Below, one piece after another: positions 11,594 through 22,134 of a stretch of DNA of 64,000 nt. Position 1 is the stretch's first letter; each line of letters begins with the position of its first letter. The stretch is from contig OY743183.1 of the NCBI GenBank assembly GCA_963555705.1, positions 44,753,466-44,817,465 on the forward strand. The letters are read 5' to 3'. This DNA is from Ligustrum vulgare (Eukaryota; Streptophyta; Magnoliopsida; Lamiales; Oleaceae). Below the pieces are notes generated by a model that saw only the letters and a program-made list of their open reading frames with translations, was not told the DNA's origin and searched no databases. A program made the position numbers and the translations under genes.

Positions 11594-13184
11594 TGATAAT
11601 GATCCGCAAGTGTACGAGTTGCGCAAGTAATAAGGTGGATTTTAAGTCCAAGTATCGATCCCACAGAGATTGTTTTAAATCGTATTTTAGATTACTACCT
11701 TAACCGGAACGAGAAATTGTTTGAATTTGAGAATTTTGAATTTTAAACTATACTAAAGATTAAACTAAGAAAGCGAGAAAATTTGATTTATAAAAACTTA
11801 TGAAATAAACATGTTAGAATTGTGATTCCACTTTGTTCCATCATCCGTATTTTGAATTAAACATTTAACGACAATTTATGGGAAATTGAAAATCCATGTT
11901 CCTTATGTTTTTAAAACCCTCTTTCGAACGGTGAATTAAAACATTTTTCTCTAAGGAATTTGACTATATTTCTATGACAAATCCAAACCTATAGAAAAGC
12001 ATTATCGATTTATGAACACTTTTTGGGATTACACAAAGTATAGGGGTATATTTCTATCCCCTATTGAACCTTGTGGCAATTGACTCAAGTCCAATAATTT
12101 CCTACTCTTTCGAACATATAAAATTATCACAAACATCAAATAATTATGCATCCACAATTATAGATGAAAATAAATACACAATCAATTGCTCAAACTCATA
12201 AAAAGCTTAAATTAAAATACTAAATCAAAACATGGAATCCGGTAAACAAAGTATCATCACAATTCCAACAATTAAAAACCTAGCCTAAATACATAATTGA
12301 AAATAAATCACAAGAAGTATGAGAAGATGTCACCCTATTCATCTCCTTGATCCTTATTCTTCAATCTTGAATTTGGCCTCCTATGGATCCCCTCGCAATT
12401 CGACAGCGTTTTGGCATGAATTATGAACATTGGGAACCCCTAATTTCGTGCCCCAAGCCATGTATTTATAGATGTTCATGAGAATTAGGTTACTTCAGGA
12501 GCAAGAATGCTGAGTTTCACGTCCAAATTAAATTCCAAAAGAGTTTCAACCGAATAAGGAAAGTTACATTTGCGGAAGATCTTTTTGTCACTGCACAGCG
12601 TTTAGTATTTTGATCATATCTTTCTACTCCCTTATCCGATTGATGTGATTCAAAGTCCGTTAGAAAGATAAATTAAAGGAATACGATTCTTCCTGAAATA
12701 TGATTTTCCCAATTCAAACGTTTAATGCCACAAAATTAGCTTTCAAATCTGACTAAAAATCTGCCAGAAATCTTGTTTGATTGGAATGAATTTATGGTAA
12801 TATTCTTACCATATTTCATTCCTTTTTGACTTCTAATTGCATCCAATTGACTCCTAAAAATCTTCAAGTATCTTATCTTGATTCGAATCAACTATTTAAT
12901 ATTTGCAATTTGGTCATTGAACTTCTGAAATCTACCAATTTGGTTCTTTCTTTGACTTTTCTTTCAATTTAGCCCTTGATCTACTTCATCCATTCTTGAT
13001 TTGCATACTTTGGTTCTTTTATCATCCAATATGCTTGTTTTTGCTCCAATTCCACTGTTTTCTCGACTTTGGAATTATTTCTGAAATATAAACAAATTAC
13101 ACAAAATAAATAGTAAATATTTTAAAACAAACATATAAATTCATACTTTTAGGATAGAAATAAGTGTATAAAATACACTTATCA
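11594..13184 (-). repeat. 3' LTR of the LARD-like element
   Basis: 1591 bp copy matching 20082-21807. It lacks the palindrome-bearing segment found in the other copy near 21000-21180; unrelated sequence takes its place near 12490-12600. A TATA-like CTATAAATA on the minus strand is at 12463-12471. It ends with the self-complementary AAGTGTATTTTATACACTT next to the terminus. Confidence 0.85.
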
Positions 13185-13200
13185 ACACCCCCAAACTAGA
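13185..13200 (-). promoter_or_regulatory. Polypurine tract of the LARD-like element
   Basis: The minus strand reads CTAGTTTGGGGGTGT directly before the TGATAA start of the 3' LTR. It would be the primer for plus-strand DNA synthesis. Confidence 0.7.
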
Positions 13201-13800
13201 ACTATTGTTCGTCCACGAACAAAATAAAACTAAACTATAAATGTAAAAAGGCAAATTAAATAAAAACTATGTTCTTGCTTTTGTCAACTTATTTACCATG
13301 CGCTTCAACAATCCAAATTGACGATTCACTTTAGACAAAGAAATATGAACAACATAAAATATTTTCATTCATCCGATGCTCAACTTCATTGTGTGTGTGT
13401 GAATAGCCAAAATCAACTGCAAACTTATGCAAAAATAAACTTGACAATGTGTGACTTTTTATGCAAGAGTAAGCCCGAATCCCGTGTGGTCAACAATGAT
13501 TTTCTTTTGATTCTATTTACCCTCTCATGGATGATCACAACCTTATTGTTTTTCTCTCATATCCCGAGGTCTTTCCTAATGATGTGGTTTCTAAACATGC
13601 ATACATTGCATTTTTCCCCACAAGCAGTTAGGAGGAGACAAGTATGCACGACAGACCAAGAATAATTAACAAAGTGCTAGGAATTTCAATCAACAAAGCT
13701 TATACCATTTTATTCCTTTTTTTATTTTTTTTTTTCATATGGACGACTTTTTCTTTTAATGTCCTTGTTTTTTATCATCTTTGTCCAATACTTTTCATAC

Positions 13801-14090
13801 TTGCTTTCTATATGACCCCTGTAGCGAGCTTTAGGTGGGCAGCTCCCAACTCAGTTGAGCTTAGGGTACCAGGTTCAGAGAACCCCTCAGACTTAATTAC
13901 CCGAGTCATAAAGGTTTAAACAGAAAAGTTAAAGATGTTTTAACGTCTTATGTGTAAGTCCACTCTCCGTACTTGCTTTCTAGTTGACCCCTGTAGCGAG
14001 CTTTAGGTCGGCAGCTCCCAACTCAGTTGAGTTTAGGGTACCAGATTCAGAGAATCCCTCAGACTTACTGGCTCGAGTCAAAAAGGCATT
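13801..14090 (+). repeat. Two-copy tandem repeat, 172 bp period, in the LARD internal region
   Basis: Both copies start TTGCTTTCTA and carry GACCCCTGTAGCGAGCTTTAG, GCAGCTCCCAACTCAGTTGAG, TTAGGGTACCAG and CCTCAGACTTA in order, then diverge. GC is higher than in the surroundings. The repeat is close to the polypurine tract, in the 3' untranslated part of the element. No coding role is visible. Confidence 0.8.
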
Positions 14091-14296
14091 TGAAGAGTAG
14101 AATAAGACCTTCAGCATTTTTTTGTTTTTATGCTGGTTATTATGGTTTATACCCGTTGATCGAAATCTCTTACACTAAAGATGTATAATTAAAAACTCCA
14201 AATCTTAAATCCATCAATGCATACTCATACTAACATTCCCATCCCCAAACTGCTTCTTGAGCAGTTTGGTTCTCACTAGTACAATAAGAGTCAAAG

Positions 14297-14580
14297 GCGT
14301 CGGTTGTAAAACGGAAAAGGGGTCGGTTGTACAGGAGACGTCTATAGTAGCGACGCTAAAACTATATACTTAAGGCGTCGGTTGTAAATCGACGCCTTAA
14401 ATTAATTTAAGGCGTCGGTTGTTACTTAACAACCGACGCCTTAAGTCATATAAAGGCGTCGGTTGTTGAATGAAAACCGACGCCTTTTATATAACTAAAG
14501 GCGTCGGTTGTTACTTAACAACCGACGCCTTTAGTTATATAAAAGGCGTCGGTTTTCATTAAACAACCGACGCCTTTTAG
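14297..14580. repeat. Left subterminal repeat array of the CACTA element
   Basis: Six or more copies of GGCGTCGGTTGT or its complement form back-to-back palindromes such as AAGGCGTCGGTTGTTAC followed by TTAACAACCGACGCCTT. They are probable transposase recognition sites. Confidence 0.85.
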
Positions 14581-15270
14581 TATGAATTTTTTTTTTAATT
14601 ATTCATTTATTTATATTTCCATTATACCTATATACACTATAACAATCACATACACCAACTAATTATTTTCAACAAATAAATAATCGAGGAATGCAAAACA
14701 AAACTTAATAACTCAATAAACAGAATTTCTACCGCTTATTATTCACAAATTCTGTAGGACCCATGGCTTATAAGCACTAACAAATAAGCACTTAAAGAAA
14801 CATTTCACAAAACTTTGTAGTGGCCAAATACTTCAAAAAATATTATTGATGATGCAAGCATTACAAATTCAATTTAGTCCATATTCTTTAACGCAATCAT
14901 TATAATTTATAAACAACATAATTTCTGAAACTCCTTTTTAACCACACATCTCTCCACCTTACAACCATACATTTTACTTCAAAAATATAAATAAATCAAT
15001 TTATAATTATTACAGTGTTACCCAATAGAGCCTTAGAAATGACAAAGACCACCACAACCTAAAATTTGAACTCCAAGATGCACGGAACGCTAAAAGTTAA
15101 TTGCATATACAATTATTTATTTTTCTTCTTTAACCTTGTAGTTCCACTTATATCAAGTAATTGTGCACAGATTTCTTGGAAAATGAAATTCAGAGGTGGA
15201 AACTAGGACCAACGCAAGGGTATTTTAACAATTGACCATAAAAGCATTACTGCATTAGAAGTAAACTTAC

Positions 15271-15324
15271 AGACTGCTTTTCCTGGTTGTATCTATTGGT
15301 GACTTCTTGGAAGCGCACCAAAGC
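15271..15324 (-). pseudogene. ARG1: Captured exon of ARG1-like J-domain protein (coiled-coil part)
   Basis: The 54 nt exon is bounded by an acceptor (CTTCAG) and donor (GTAAG) on the minus strand and encodes ALVRFQEVTNRYNQEKQS. This closely matches the coiled-coil segment of ALTERED RESPONSE TO GRAVITY 1, a DnaJ-type protein of the plant endomembrane system needed for normal gravitropic signalling. The exons that should lie between this and the one at about 15695-15813 are missing, so the captured copy cannot make the full protein. It is carried inside the CACTA element. Confidence 0.8.
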
Positions 15325-15694
15325 CTGAAGATAAGAACAAAACAGAAAAAAATATATAAAAATAATAATAATAATAATAATAAAAGGCAGTAAGAATTAT
15401 GTGCACAACCCTTAATAGAAAACATCCATAACTCTTGAATATTAAATTTAAAGAAATAAATGAGTCTTCTCTCTAACAGCTAAGCTTTTAGACGAGGTGA
15501 TTTCACATGATATCAAAGCAAGCAAAAATTCTTAGATCAAGTCTCGTCGCCGCTCTTTCATGAAATTGGGCGTGTGAAGGGGCCAATGAAGAATAAATTA
15601 ATAAACAAAAGTGACCCCTCTCTAATTATCATCTGTTCTGCAATAGTTACTAATATTAAATCCAGTCTTTATAATAATAAACACAAAATAAAAG

Positions 15695-15813
15695 TAATTC
15701 GGACCATAAAAAGCTAATATGTGAGTTCCAGCTTTTAGTTCTGAGACCTCACAAGGTTGAAGCCCTTCCAATCTTTTGAAGAAAGCAGCTTCTGGATCTT
15801 TAGCCATTGCCAA
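15695..15813 (-). pseudogene. ARG1: Captured exon of ARG1-like J-domain protein (middle part)
   Basis: After an acceptor ending at 15814 (GATGTAG) the minus strand encodes LAMAKDPEAAFFKRLEGL and then QPCEVSELKAGTH, nearly identical to plant ARG1 proteins, and is in phase with the exon at 15896-15985. At its 3' end the match fades (AFYGPNYFYF where the family has AVYGDNFFK), and the frame runs on into AT-rich sequence without the usual continuation. The J domain itself, which lies near the protein's N-terminus, is not captured. Confidence 0.8.
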
Positions 15814-15895
15814 CTACATCACAACGTAAGCATATTAATCAGCCCAAGTAAACATGTAAGCATCTTAATTGAAAAGGACAAGTAAACTAACATAC

Positions 15896-15985
15896 AGCAT
15901 TTACAGTTGAATCCATCCTGTACACTTGAGAATGTAAGAAATACATTCCAATTGATGTCACCTTGCCTGTCTTCTCACTATCTTC
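15896..15985 (-). pseudogene. ARG1: Captured exon of ARG1-like J-domain protein (upstream part)
   Basis: A 30-codon exon with a CAG acceptor (15986-15988) and GTATG donor encodes EDSEKTGKVTSIGMYFLHSQ and then VYRMDSTVNA. This is the stretch directly before the previous entry in plant ARG1, with exon phase preserved. The intron between the two exons is retained, so the source was genomic DNA rather than a retroposed mRNA. Confidence 0.82.
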
Positions 15986-16435
15986 CTGTATAAGTTAACA
16001 GTGCCACAAGTTCATGAAACAAGATTTGTTGTTCAATTAATTGGGTCCAGAAACATTCAGTGCCAAGGGAACAACTATATAAATATAAACATTCAAAAAA
16101 CATAATGAACACCTTACAGTATTTAGAAGATTTCACTTTCAGAAAAGAAATAGAATTCAAGACCAACTGGTGATCCCCACACTCGGAACTTTAAAAGAAT
16201 TTATTGAGACTAGATAATAAGTTTTTCAATAGGTTCATTTGTAAATAATCGGACATTTAGTCATATCTGTAGGCATGAGTAAACTACCACAAAAATTCCT
16301 AATTCTAAATAAGCCCTAAATAAATAAAATGAATTAATCAACAAATTCAACCATTAAAATAATTAATAACCAATAATTAAACTACCAAATTAAGAAATAA
16401 CAAAAGTAAAATGTAACATAATCATTAATCAGATT

Positions 16436-16850
16436 TTAAGTAATCAAAAGTATAACTCTCGGTCCACACCACAGTACCAAACTCCAGTGACTTACCACTA
16501 ACCAGTCGACGCCTTCCCCTTGCGACTTGTTATTTGCGAACCACTGAAAGTCTGAACCAGTAATAGGCAGTAGCCAGCAGGTGCAGCAACACAGCCCAGC
16601 AAGGCAAGGCAGTAGCAGCAACCCAGCAAGGCAGCGAAATGGTGGCGCCGGTACACAGTGGTGGGCGTGGCGCACGGAGGGAAAGAGAAGGGAGAGGGGT
16701 GGGGGTGGTGCGCGCGAGAAGAAATGGTGGCGCCGGAGCTGCACTACCGGTCAGAGGTGACGGTGGCTACGGTGGGGGAGTATGATGAACGAGACTTTGA
16801 GGCGCCGTGGAGGTGAGCAGCGGTGGGATTTCAAAATTAAAAGACTACAG
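16436..16850 (-). promoter_or_regulatory. GC-rich segment next to the right end of the CACTA element
   Basis: GC content rises sharply (GTGGTGGGCGTGGCGC and similar). A minus-strand frame exists but is low-complexity Pro/Leu/Cys-rich and has no family look. By position it could be the 5' leader of a transcript running through the captured ARG1 exons. I see no proof of a promoter. Confidence 0.25.
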
Positions 16851-16889
16851 CTGTTTTTTTAAGACCTAGGCCTGTATAAGTATATAACT

Positions 16890-17130
16890 TAAAGGCGGCG
16901 GTTCCTTTCAAGAACCGCCGCCTTTAATTAAAGGGCGTCGGTTTTGTCAAAGAACCGACGCCTATCATTTAATTATAGGCGTCGGTTCTTTAGTAAGAAC
17001 CGACGCCCTTAATTGGGCGCCTCCACAGGCGTCGGTTCTTACTAAAGAACCGACGCCTTTTATAAATTTTTATTTACAATTTTGTCACCGCTTTTTTTGA
17101 GGCGTCGTTTTTGAAGAAAAACGACGCTAA
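16890..17130. repeat. Right subterminal repeat array of the CACTA element
   Basis: Palindromic copies of GGCGTCGGTTCTT and AAGAACCGACGCC, with variants GGCGGCGGTT and GGCGTCGTTTTT near the end, mirror the left array. Confidence 0.85.
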
Positions 17131-17163
17131 TATGTTATTTTTTTATGTAATTTTGTACTAGTG

Positions 17164-19102
17164 TCTACATTTCAGGTTGGGATCTAATTACTTAAGGTTT
17201 AGGATTTTTCAATCAATTCTATGTTCAAAGTGCACAAGTTTACCCCACAAGTATCAAGCATCTCTCTACACAAGTTTTTATTTGAAATGGCTATGTGCTC
17301 AAGTTTGATTAAAGTCTCACATGGATGAATGTTAAGAAAAATTTAGTTCGCATGTTGCCCAATTTTCTAACTAAAGCACAAAAGTCAATTCATATCATAT
17401 CATAAGCAATAAATAAATCAACCAAATTTTTCAAATTTTTCACTTTTTATGATTATTTTTTTTTTCAATTTTCCAATTTTTTATGAATTTTCTACTCAAA
17501 ATCGAATAATGTGTAGATGAAAGCACATGAATGAGATTCCCACCCCCAAACTAGAATCATACATTGTCCTCAATGTATTCAAAATACATAAAGAAAATAA
17601 ACACATAAATAACAAAGAGAGTTAATGTACTTCCCGGGTTTGGAGAGTTGGTGTCCCCATTTTTGAAGCTTTGACTTGAATGCTTTGTTGGATGAAATGA
17701 CCCCTTACTTCATTTTCCATGTTTGGCGTGAATTGTCCCATGATGAAATGTTCCTTGCAAATAAATATTAATGATCATTAGAAGCATAATTATCACATAG
17801 GAACTAAAGAAAATCAACACAACACACCACACCCAAACTATGACTTAGAAAAATTTTGAAATTTTTGAAAAGTAGTCGACCATTGATTTTCAACCCTTGA
17901 CATCGCCTCAAAAAAGTGAAAATTTTTCGAGACATGTCACGGGTATATGAAAGTACATAACTTGTTCTACAACATATCAAAAATTCATCAAATTTGGAGT
18001 TCATTTGGGTCATGAAAGGATGTGACAAAGTAGGTGACATGAAGCTGGAATTGGTGCAGTGGTGCTGCGATGCCTTGTAATGGCCTTGCAATGAGGTGCT
18101 TTGTAGTGCAAAGATGTTCATGTTGAGTTCTATGCCTTAAATCTGTGTAAACAATGAATGGATGATGCACAAATGATGTTTAACATGTAGTGAAGGTGAT
18201 CATCCAAAAAGAATTTCCAAAACTCAACAAAAACCCCATTGAAACATTTAATCAAACACCTAGTATGCATTTAAAGAAATCAATAAGAATCATAGAATTG
18301 GAGACTTGAATTAAGCCAAAAATTTTCACCTAATAATCACAATTCAATACTCCAAGTTCTAGCCTAAACCCATCACCATCAATTCACAATATTCAATTTT
18401 CACAAAGAATTTGAAGAACACAAAAATTATGCATAATCTTGGAAATTGGTGAAAAATTCTTACCTTTTTAATGTTTTGGAAGCAATGCAACACATGAATT
18501 GAAGTTAAAATGATGTGCAAACTTAGGGGAACAGTTGGGGATTCAATGTTGGGCGATTTGGGGGAGGAAAAACGGGTTTGAAGTGGTTAAAATGAAAAAT
18601 AACAGCATTTTAAACATTCTGCCGAATCTTCCAGCAGAAGACCGTGTGACCGCACGGTTATATCACCATGCGACCGCTCGGTTCAATTGGACAGTGACTT
18701 GTAATTTTTTTTTTCAATTTTACACCCCGTTTTCGACCCCTAAATGCTTTCAAATGCATGCAACCAACTTCTAACCAATATGTTCATGTCCTAAGCTAGG
18801 TGATCAACTGGAAGATTGTGATAAAAAGCAACAAAACAAATAGGAAACACATAAATGTTAAAAATGCTAAAACATGCAAGATGGAATACTAGAATTACTT
18901 AAAACACATAACAACTCAATGCATGCATTCTAAACATACTAGTGATCCTAAAATGCAAGGTCAAGCATCTAAACAACTAGAAAGTAATAAAAGCAATCAA
19001 AAGCAATAAACAAAATAAATAAAGAAAAGAGTTTGAGAAATTGGGTTGCCTCCCAATAAACGCTTCATTTATAGTCTAGAGCTAGACTTTATGGAAATTA
19101 AT
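17164..19102. other. Internal non-coding part of the LARD-like element
   Basis: No gag-pol motif was found in any frame. Two GC-rich dyads of the CCGTGCGACCGCACGG type lie at 18641-18681, matching those in one LTR of the element. The minus-strand frames at 17804-18170 look like random AT-rich translation. Confidence 0.5.
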
Positions 19103-19867
19103 TCAAGGGCACATAAAGAAAGCTTTGGATGCCTTTCCCATCTTCTTTCTTTTGGATTTGTTCCACTCCTCATTTGATCTCCAAGACTCGAAATTGCCCC
19201 TCTCCATATTATAGAACATGTCCTCATCCAATTCAAATTCAACTATGAAGACTTCCACCTCCTCATCAAGTTTAATTACAAACTCAATTACTTGGCAATC
19301 AACAAGGTCAAAACCATGTAAGTTGATTTCTTTCTCATTGATGTCCAAATCTCTATTTAGCTCTACTGTGATTGATTTTTCATCATCTTCAAGTGTTTCT
19401 TCAATAGTTGACTCATCTTTGGATTCAATGGCGGGTTTTTCGTCAAACTCCACGGGCATTGGCGAGTCTTTCTTATGAACTTTCTTGAGTGGATTATATC
19501 CCCACCTTTTAAATTCACTCCAATACATGGAGTCTCCTAGCACCATATCACATTCATCTATCTTGTCTAGCTTCTGATAGTATTTTGAAATTACCCTTTC
19601 ACTCCACAGTGGAGGACCATCTCCCACTAGAGCGATGTCCTCGTCCCAATCATTCGGTACACACTCATCAAAGAGCATGTGACTTGAATCCGACGTATCA
19701 ATTGCTTGTTGTCGACATTTCAAGTATTCTTTAAACACTAAGAGTTTTGGTGTGACCCAAATATTGCTCGCATCCAAGCACTGTCCATTACAATATATTT
19801 TGGAGCAAAATTCACAACCTGAATATTCTCCAAACATGTCTTCATAGTCCATGTTGAAATCGTTCAT
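19103..19867 (-). CDS. 254-residue acidic protein with N-terminal Cys cluster, encoded by the LARD-like element
   Basis: The ATG is at 19867-19865, about 190 nt inside the primer site, in the gag position of the minus-strand element. The frame is open to 19103. Near residues 18-30 there is a CxxCxxxxCxxxC cluster (CEFCSKIYCNGQC), possibly metal-binding. The middle and C-terminal half are very acidic with repeated Glu/Asp-Val/Ile/Leu patterns (for example LDEEVEVFIVEFELDED), and the tail is basic (KSRKRKK-like, then KASKAF). It does not look like Gag, protease, reverse transcriptase or integrase, and I do not recognise a family. An open frame of this size in an old non-coding element suggests past selection or recent insertion. 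Role unknown. Confidence 0.5.
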   Translation of the reverse strand: MNDFNMDYEDMFGEYSGCEFCSKIYCNGQCLDASNIWVTPKLLVFKEYLKCRQQAIDTSDSSHMLFDECVPNDWDEDIALVGDGPPLWSERVISKYYQKLDKIDECDMVLGDSMYWSEFKRWGYNPLKKVHKKDSPMPVEFDEKPAIESKDESTIEETLEDDEKSITVELNRDLDINEKEINLHGFDLVDCQVIEFVIKLDEEVEVFIVEFELDEDMFYNMERGNFESWRSNEEWNKSKRKKMGKASKAFFMCP

Positions 19868-20057
19868 TGCAAGCCAATGGTAGATTCAAATATACCTGGA
19901 AAGAAAAACCAAATATAGGAAGGCTTAAAATTGTGGTGGATAATCCAAAGTAACAAAATAAAAATAAACTAAAAAAAAAATTAAAATACTAAAAAAAAGA
20001 AAAAAATTAAAAAGTCTGAATTAGTGAAAGTAATCTAAAAATAAATTTAAACTACAA

Positions 20058-20075
20058 TCCCCGGAAACGGCGCCA
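20058..20075 (-). promoter_or_regulatory. Primer binding site for tRNA-Asp
   Basis: On the plus strand TCCCCGGAAACGGCGCCA equals the 3' end of plant tRNA-Asp(GTC) including CCA with one mismatch. It therefore lies as a primer-complementary site on the minus strand, six bases from the LTR edge, and fixes the element's orientation. Confidence 0.85.
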
Positions 20076-20081
20076 AAAACT

Positions 20082-21807
20082 TGATAACGATCCGCAAGTG
20101 CACGGGTTGCGCAAGTAATAAAGTGGACGTGAGTCCAAGTATCGATCCCACAGAGATTGTGTTAAATTTTATTTTAGATTACTACCTTAACCGGAACTAG
20201 AGATTTGCTTTGATTTGAGAATTTTGATTTTGAAAACTAAAATAAAGATTAAACTAAAGAAAATAAGAAAATTTGATTTATGAAAACGATGAGATGAATA
20301 TGTTAGAATTATGAATCCACATTAATCATATCAACCATGTATTTGATTTAAACATTTAATAACAAGGTATGAGTATTGAAAATCCGTGTTCCTATATTTA
20401 TTTATGTCCCCTTTCGAGAGATGCATAAACACATTTTCCTACAAGAGACGAGCCTATATTTCTATGACCAATCCAAACATGTAGAAAAACATTAACGAAT
20501 TATGAACACTTTTAAGGATAACACGAAGCATAAGGGTATATTTCTATCCCCTATCGGACTTCGCGGAAATTAATCAAGGTCTAATAGATTCCTACTCTTT
20601 CGAACATAGAACTCTATCACAATCATCAATAATTATGCGTCCACAATCATAGATGAGAATAAAAACGTAATTAATTGCACCAATCTCATAAATTGCATAA
20701 TATAAATGTACCGCCAAAACATGGAATCAATAAATTAAAGCTTCATCACAATTCTAACAATGAAAACCTAGCCTAAATACATGATTGAAATTAAATCACA
20801 AGAAGTATGAAAAGATGTCACCCCGTTCATATTCTTGATCCTTGTTCTTCAATCTTGAATTTGGCCTTCAATGGATCCCTCGACAGTTGGATAGCATTTT
20901 GGCATGAATTTCACAAGTTGGGAACCCCTAATTTCGTGCCTTATGTCTGGTATTTATAGATTTCTCCGAGAATTAGGTTAATGGAGGAGAAAACTGCTGA
21001 ATTCCGCGAAAATAGCCCAGTTGCGGCCCAGTCGGGACTACCGTGCGACCGCACGGATCAAAAGTACGCGATCCCAGCCTCGAAAATCCAACCTTCAGTC
21101 GCTAATTTTTTGGCCGTGCGACCGCACGCTTTTTCAACCGTGCGGCCGCACGGTTATACCGGCAGCAACAATTTTCTTCTTTAAATTTCAGCAATTTGGT
21201 CATCATCCTTTTATTGCACACCATTTAGTATTTTGATCATATCTTTCTATTCCCTTATCCAATTGAGGTGATTCAAAGTCCGTTAGAAAGATAACTTAAA
21301 GGAATACAATTCTTCATGAAATTTGATTTTCCAAATTCAAACGTTTACTGCCCCGAAATTAGCTTTCAAATCTGACTAAAAATCTGCCAGAAATCTTGTT
21401 TGATTAGAATGAATTTATGGTAATATTCTTACCATATTTCATTCCTTTTTGACTTATAATTGCATCCAATTGACTCCTAAAAGTCCTCAAGTATCTTATC
21501 TTGATCCGAATCAACTATTGAATATTTGCAATTTGGTCCTTGAACTTCTGAAATCTACCAATTTGGTTCTTTCTTTGACTTTTCTTTCAATTTAGCCCTT
21601 GATCTACTTCATCCATTCTTGATTTGCATACTTTGGTTCTTTTATCATCAAATTTGCTTGGTTTTGCTCCAATTCCATTGTTTTCTCGACTTTGGAATTA
21701 TTTCTGAAATATAAACAAATAACACAAAATAAATAGCAAATATTCTAAAACAAACATATAAATTCATACTTTTAGGATAGAAATAAGTGTATAAAATACA
21801 CTTATCA
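20082..21807 (-). repeat. 5' LTR of the LARD-like element
   Basis: 1726 bp. On the minus strand it begins TGATAAGTGTATTTTATACA and ends at 20082 (TTATCA). A TATA-like CTATAAATA is at 20951-20959, and three GC-rich palindromes lie about 80-205 bp upstream of it (21041-21155). The other LTR shares the TATA region but not the palindromes. Confidence 0.85.
21041..21155. promoter_or_regulatory. Cluster of three GC-rich palindromes in the LARD 5' LTR
   Basis: CCGTGCGACCGCACGG (21041-21056), CCGTGCGACCGCACGC (21114-21129) and the perfect AACCGTGCGGCCGCACGGTT (21136-21155). They sit upstream of the minus-strand TATA-like box. Related dyads recur inside the element at 18641-18681. They could be transcription-factor sites; this is inference from position only. 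Confidence 0.6.
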
Positions 21808-22107
21808 CATGTATATATGTTGAATGTATGTATTGATGTGAATATATGTTGAGTGTATTTATTATGAAGATTTCAGAATTTTCAGAATTGGTTTATAATT
21901 CAATTTCTAAATTTAAACAGTCAAATCCAGATTTTGGGCAATATGTATGTATGTATGTATTGATGCATATATGTGTGTATATATGTGCATAATTTTCACG
22001 GTATTTTCAAATTCCAAAAATTAGTTATTAAGTTTGGTTAATTGATATTTTAGTTTAATTTTGAGATTATAAATGTATGTTCAGGTTTGGGAAAAATTGT
22101 ATACAAG

Positions 22108-22134
22108 TATATATATATATATATATATATATAT
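22108..22134. repeat. TA microsatellite
   Basis: About thirteen TA units inside the inner solo LTR, at the position where the outer LTR has its much longer TA tracts. Confidence 0.9.

Larger units (their letters stand above)
14274..17163. mobile_element. Non-autonomous CACTA (EnSpm) transposon carrying host exon pieces
   Basis: The ends are CACTAGTACAA and its inverse TTGTACTAGTG, flanked by the 3 bp duplication TCT (14271-14273 and 17164-17166), which is diagnostic for CACTA elements. Subterminal regions are filled with inverted and direct copies of GGCGTCGGTTxTT (14297-14580 and 16890-17120), the expected binding sites for a CACTA transposase. No transposase is encoded. The middle (about 15270-15985) contains three minus-strand exons of an ARG1-like gene with intact splice junctions, so this is a transduplicated gene fragment. 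It sits within the LARD-like element, making it the youngest layer of the nest. Confidence 0.9.
11594..21807 (-). mobile_element. Large non-autonomous LTR retrotransposon (LARD-like), minus strand
   Basis: Long terminal repeats TGATAA...TTATCA occur at both ends with the perfect 5 bp duplication CATGT (11589-11593 and 21808-21812). Orientation is minus, because an 18 nt match to the 3' end of plant tRNA-Asp(GTC) lies at 20058-20075, complementary to a primer site, and a polypurine tract abuts the other LTR. Minus its CACTA insertion the element is about 7.3 kb with about 4 kb of internal sequence. No gag-pol domain is visible. The only sizeable frame is the 254-codon ORF at 19103-19867. Replication would need proteins from another element. 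LTR copies differ by many substitutions and one replaced segment, so it is not recent. Confidence 0.85.

Noticed and set aside
11207..11664. Frames of 63-129 codons rich in Ser, Thr, Arg and Ala around 11.2-11.6 kb
   Set aside because: They lie in the CT/CA-rich leader-like part of a Gypsy LTR. Low complexity explains the openness.
13318..13919. Plus-strand frames of 115 and 91 codons near the left part of the LARD element
   Set aside because: They are AT-rich translations full of Phe/Leu/Ile, partly covering the 172 bp tandem repeat and on the strand opposite to the element. No motif is recognisable.
14297..14580. Palindromes suggestive of microRNA hairpins
   Set aside because: Their multiplicity and location at CACTA ends explain them as transposase-binding subterminal repeats.
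16436..16744. 102-codon minus frame, Leu/Cys/Pro-rich, possibly a signal peptide protein
   Set aside because: GC-rich leader-like sequence beside the CACTA end. The hydrophobic runs come from repeated CAGCAAGG motifs, and no family is recognisable.
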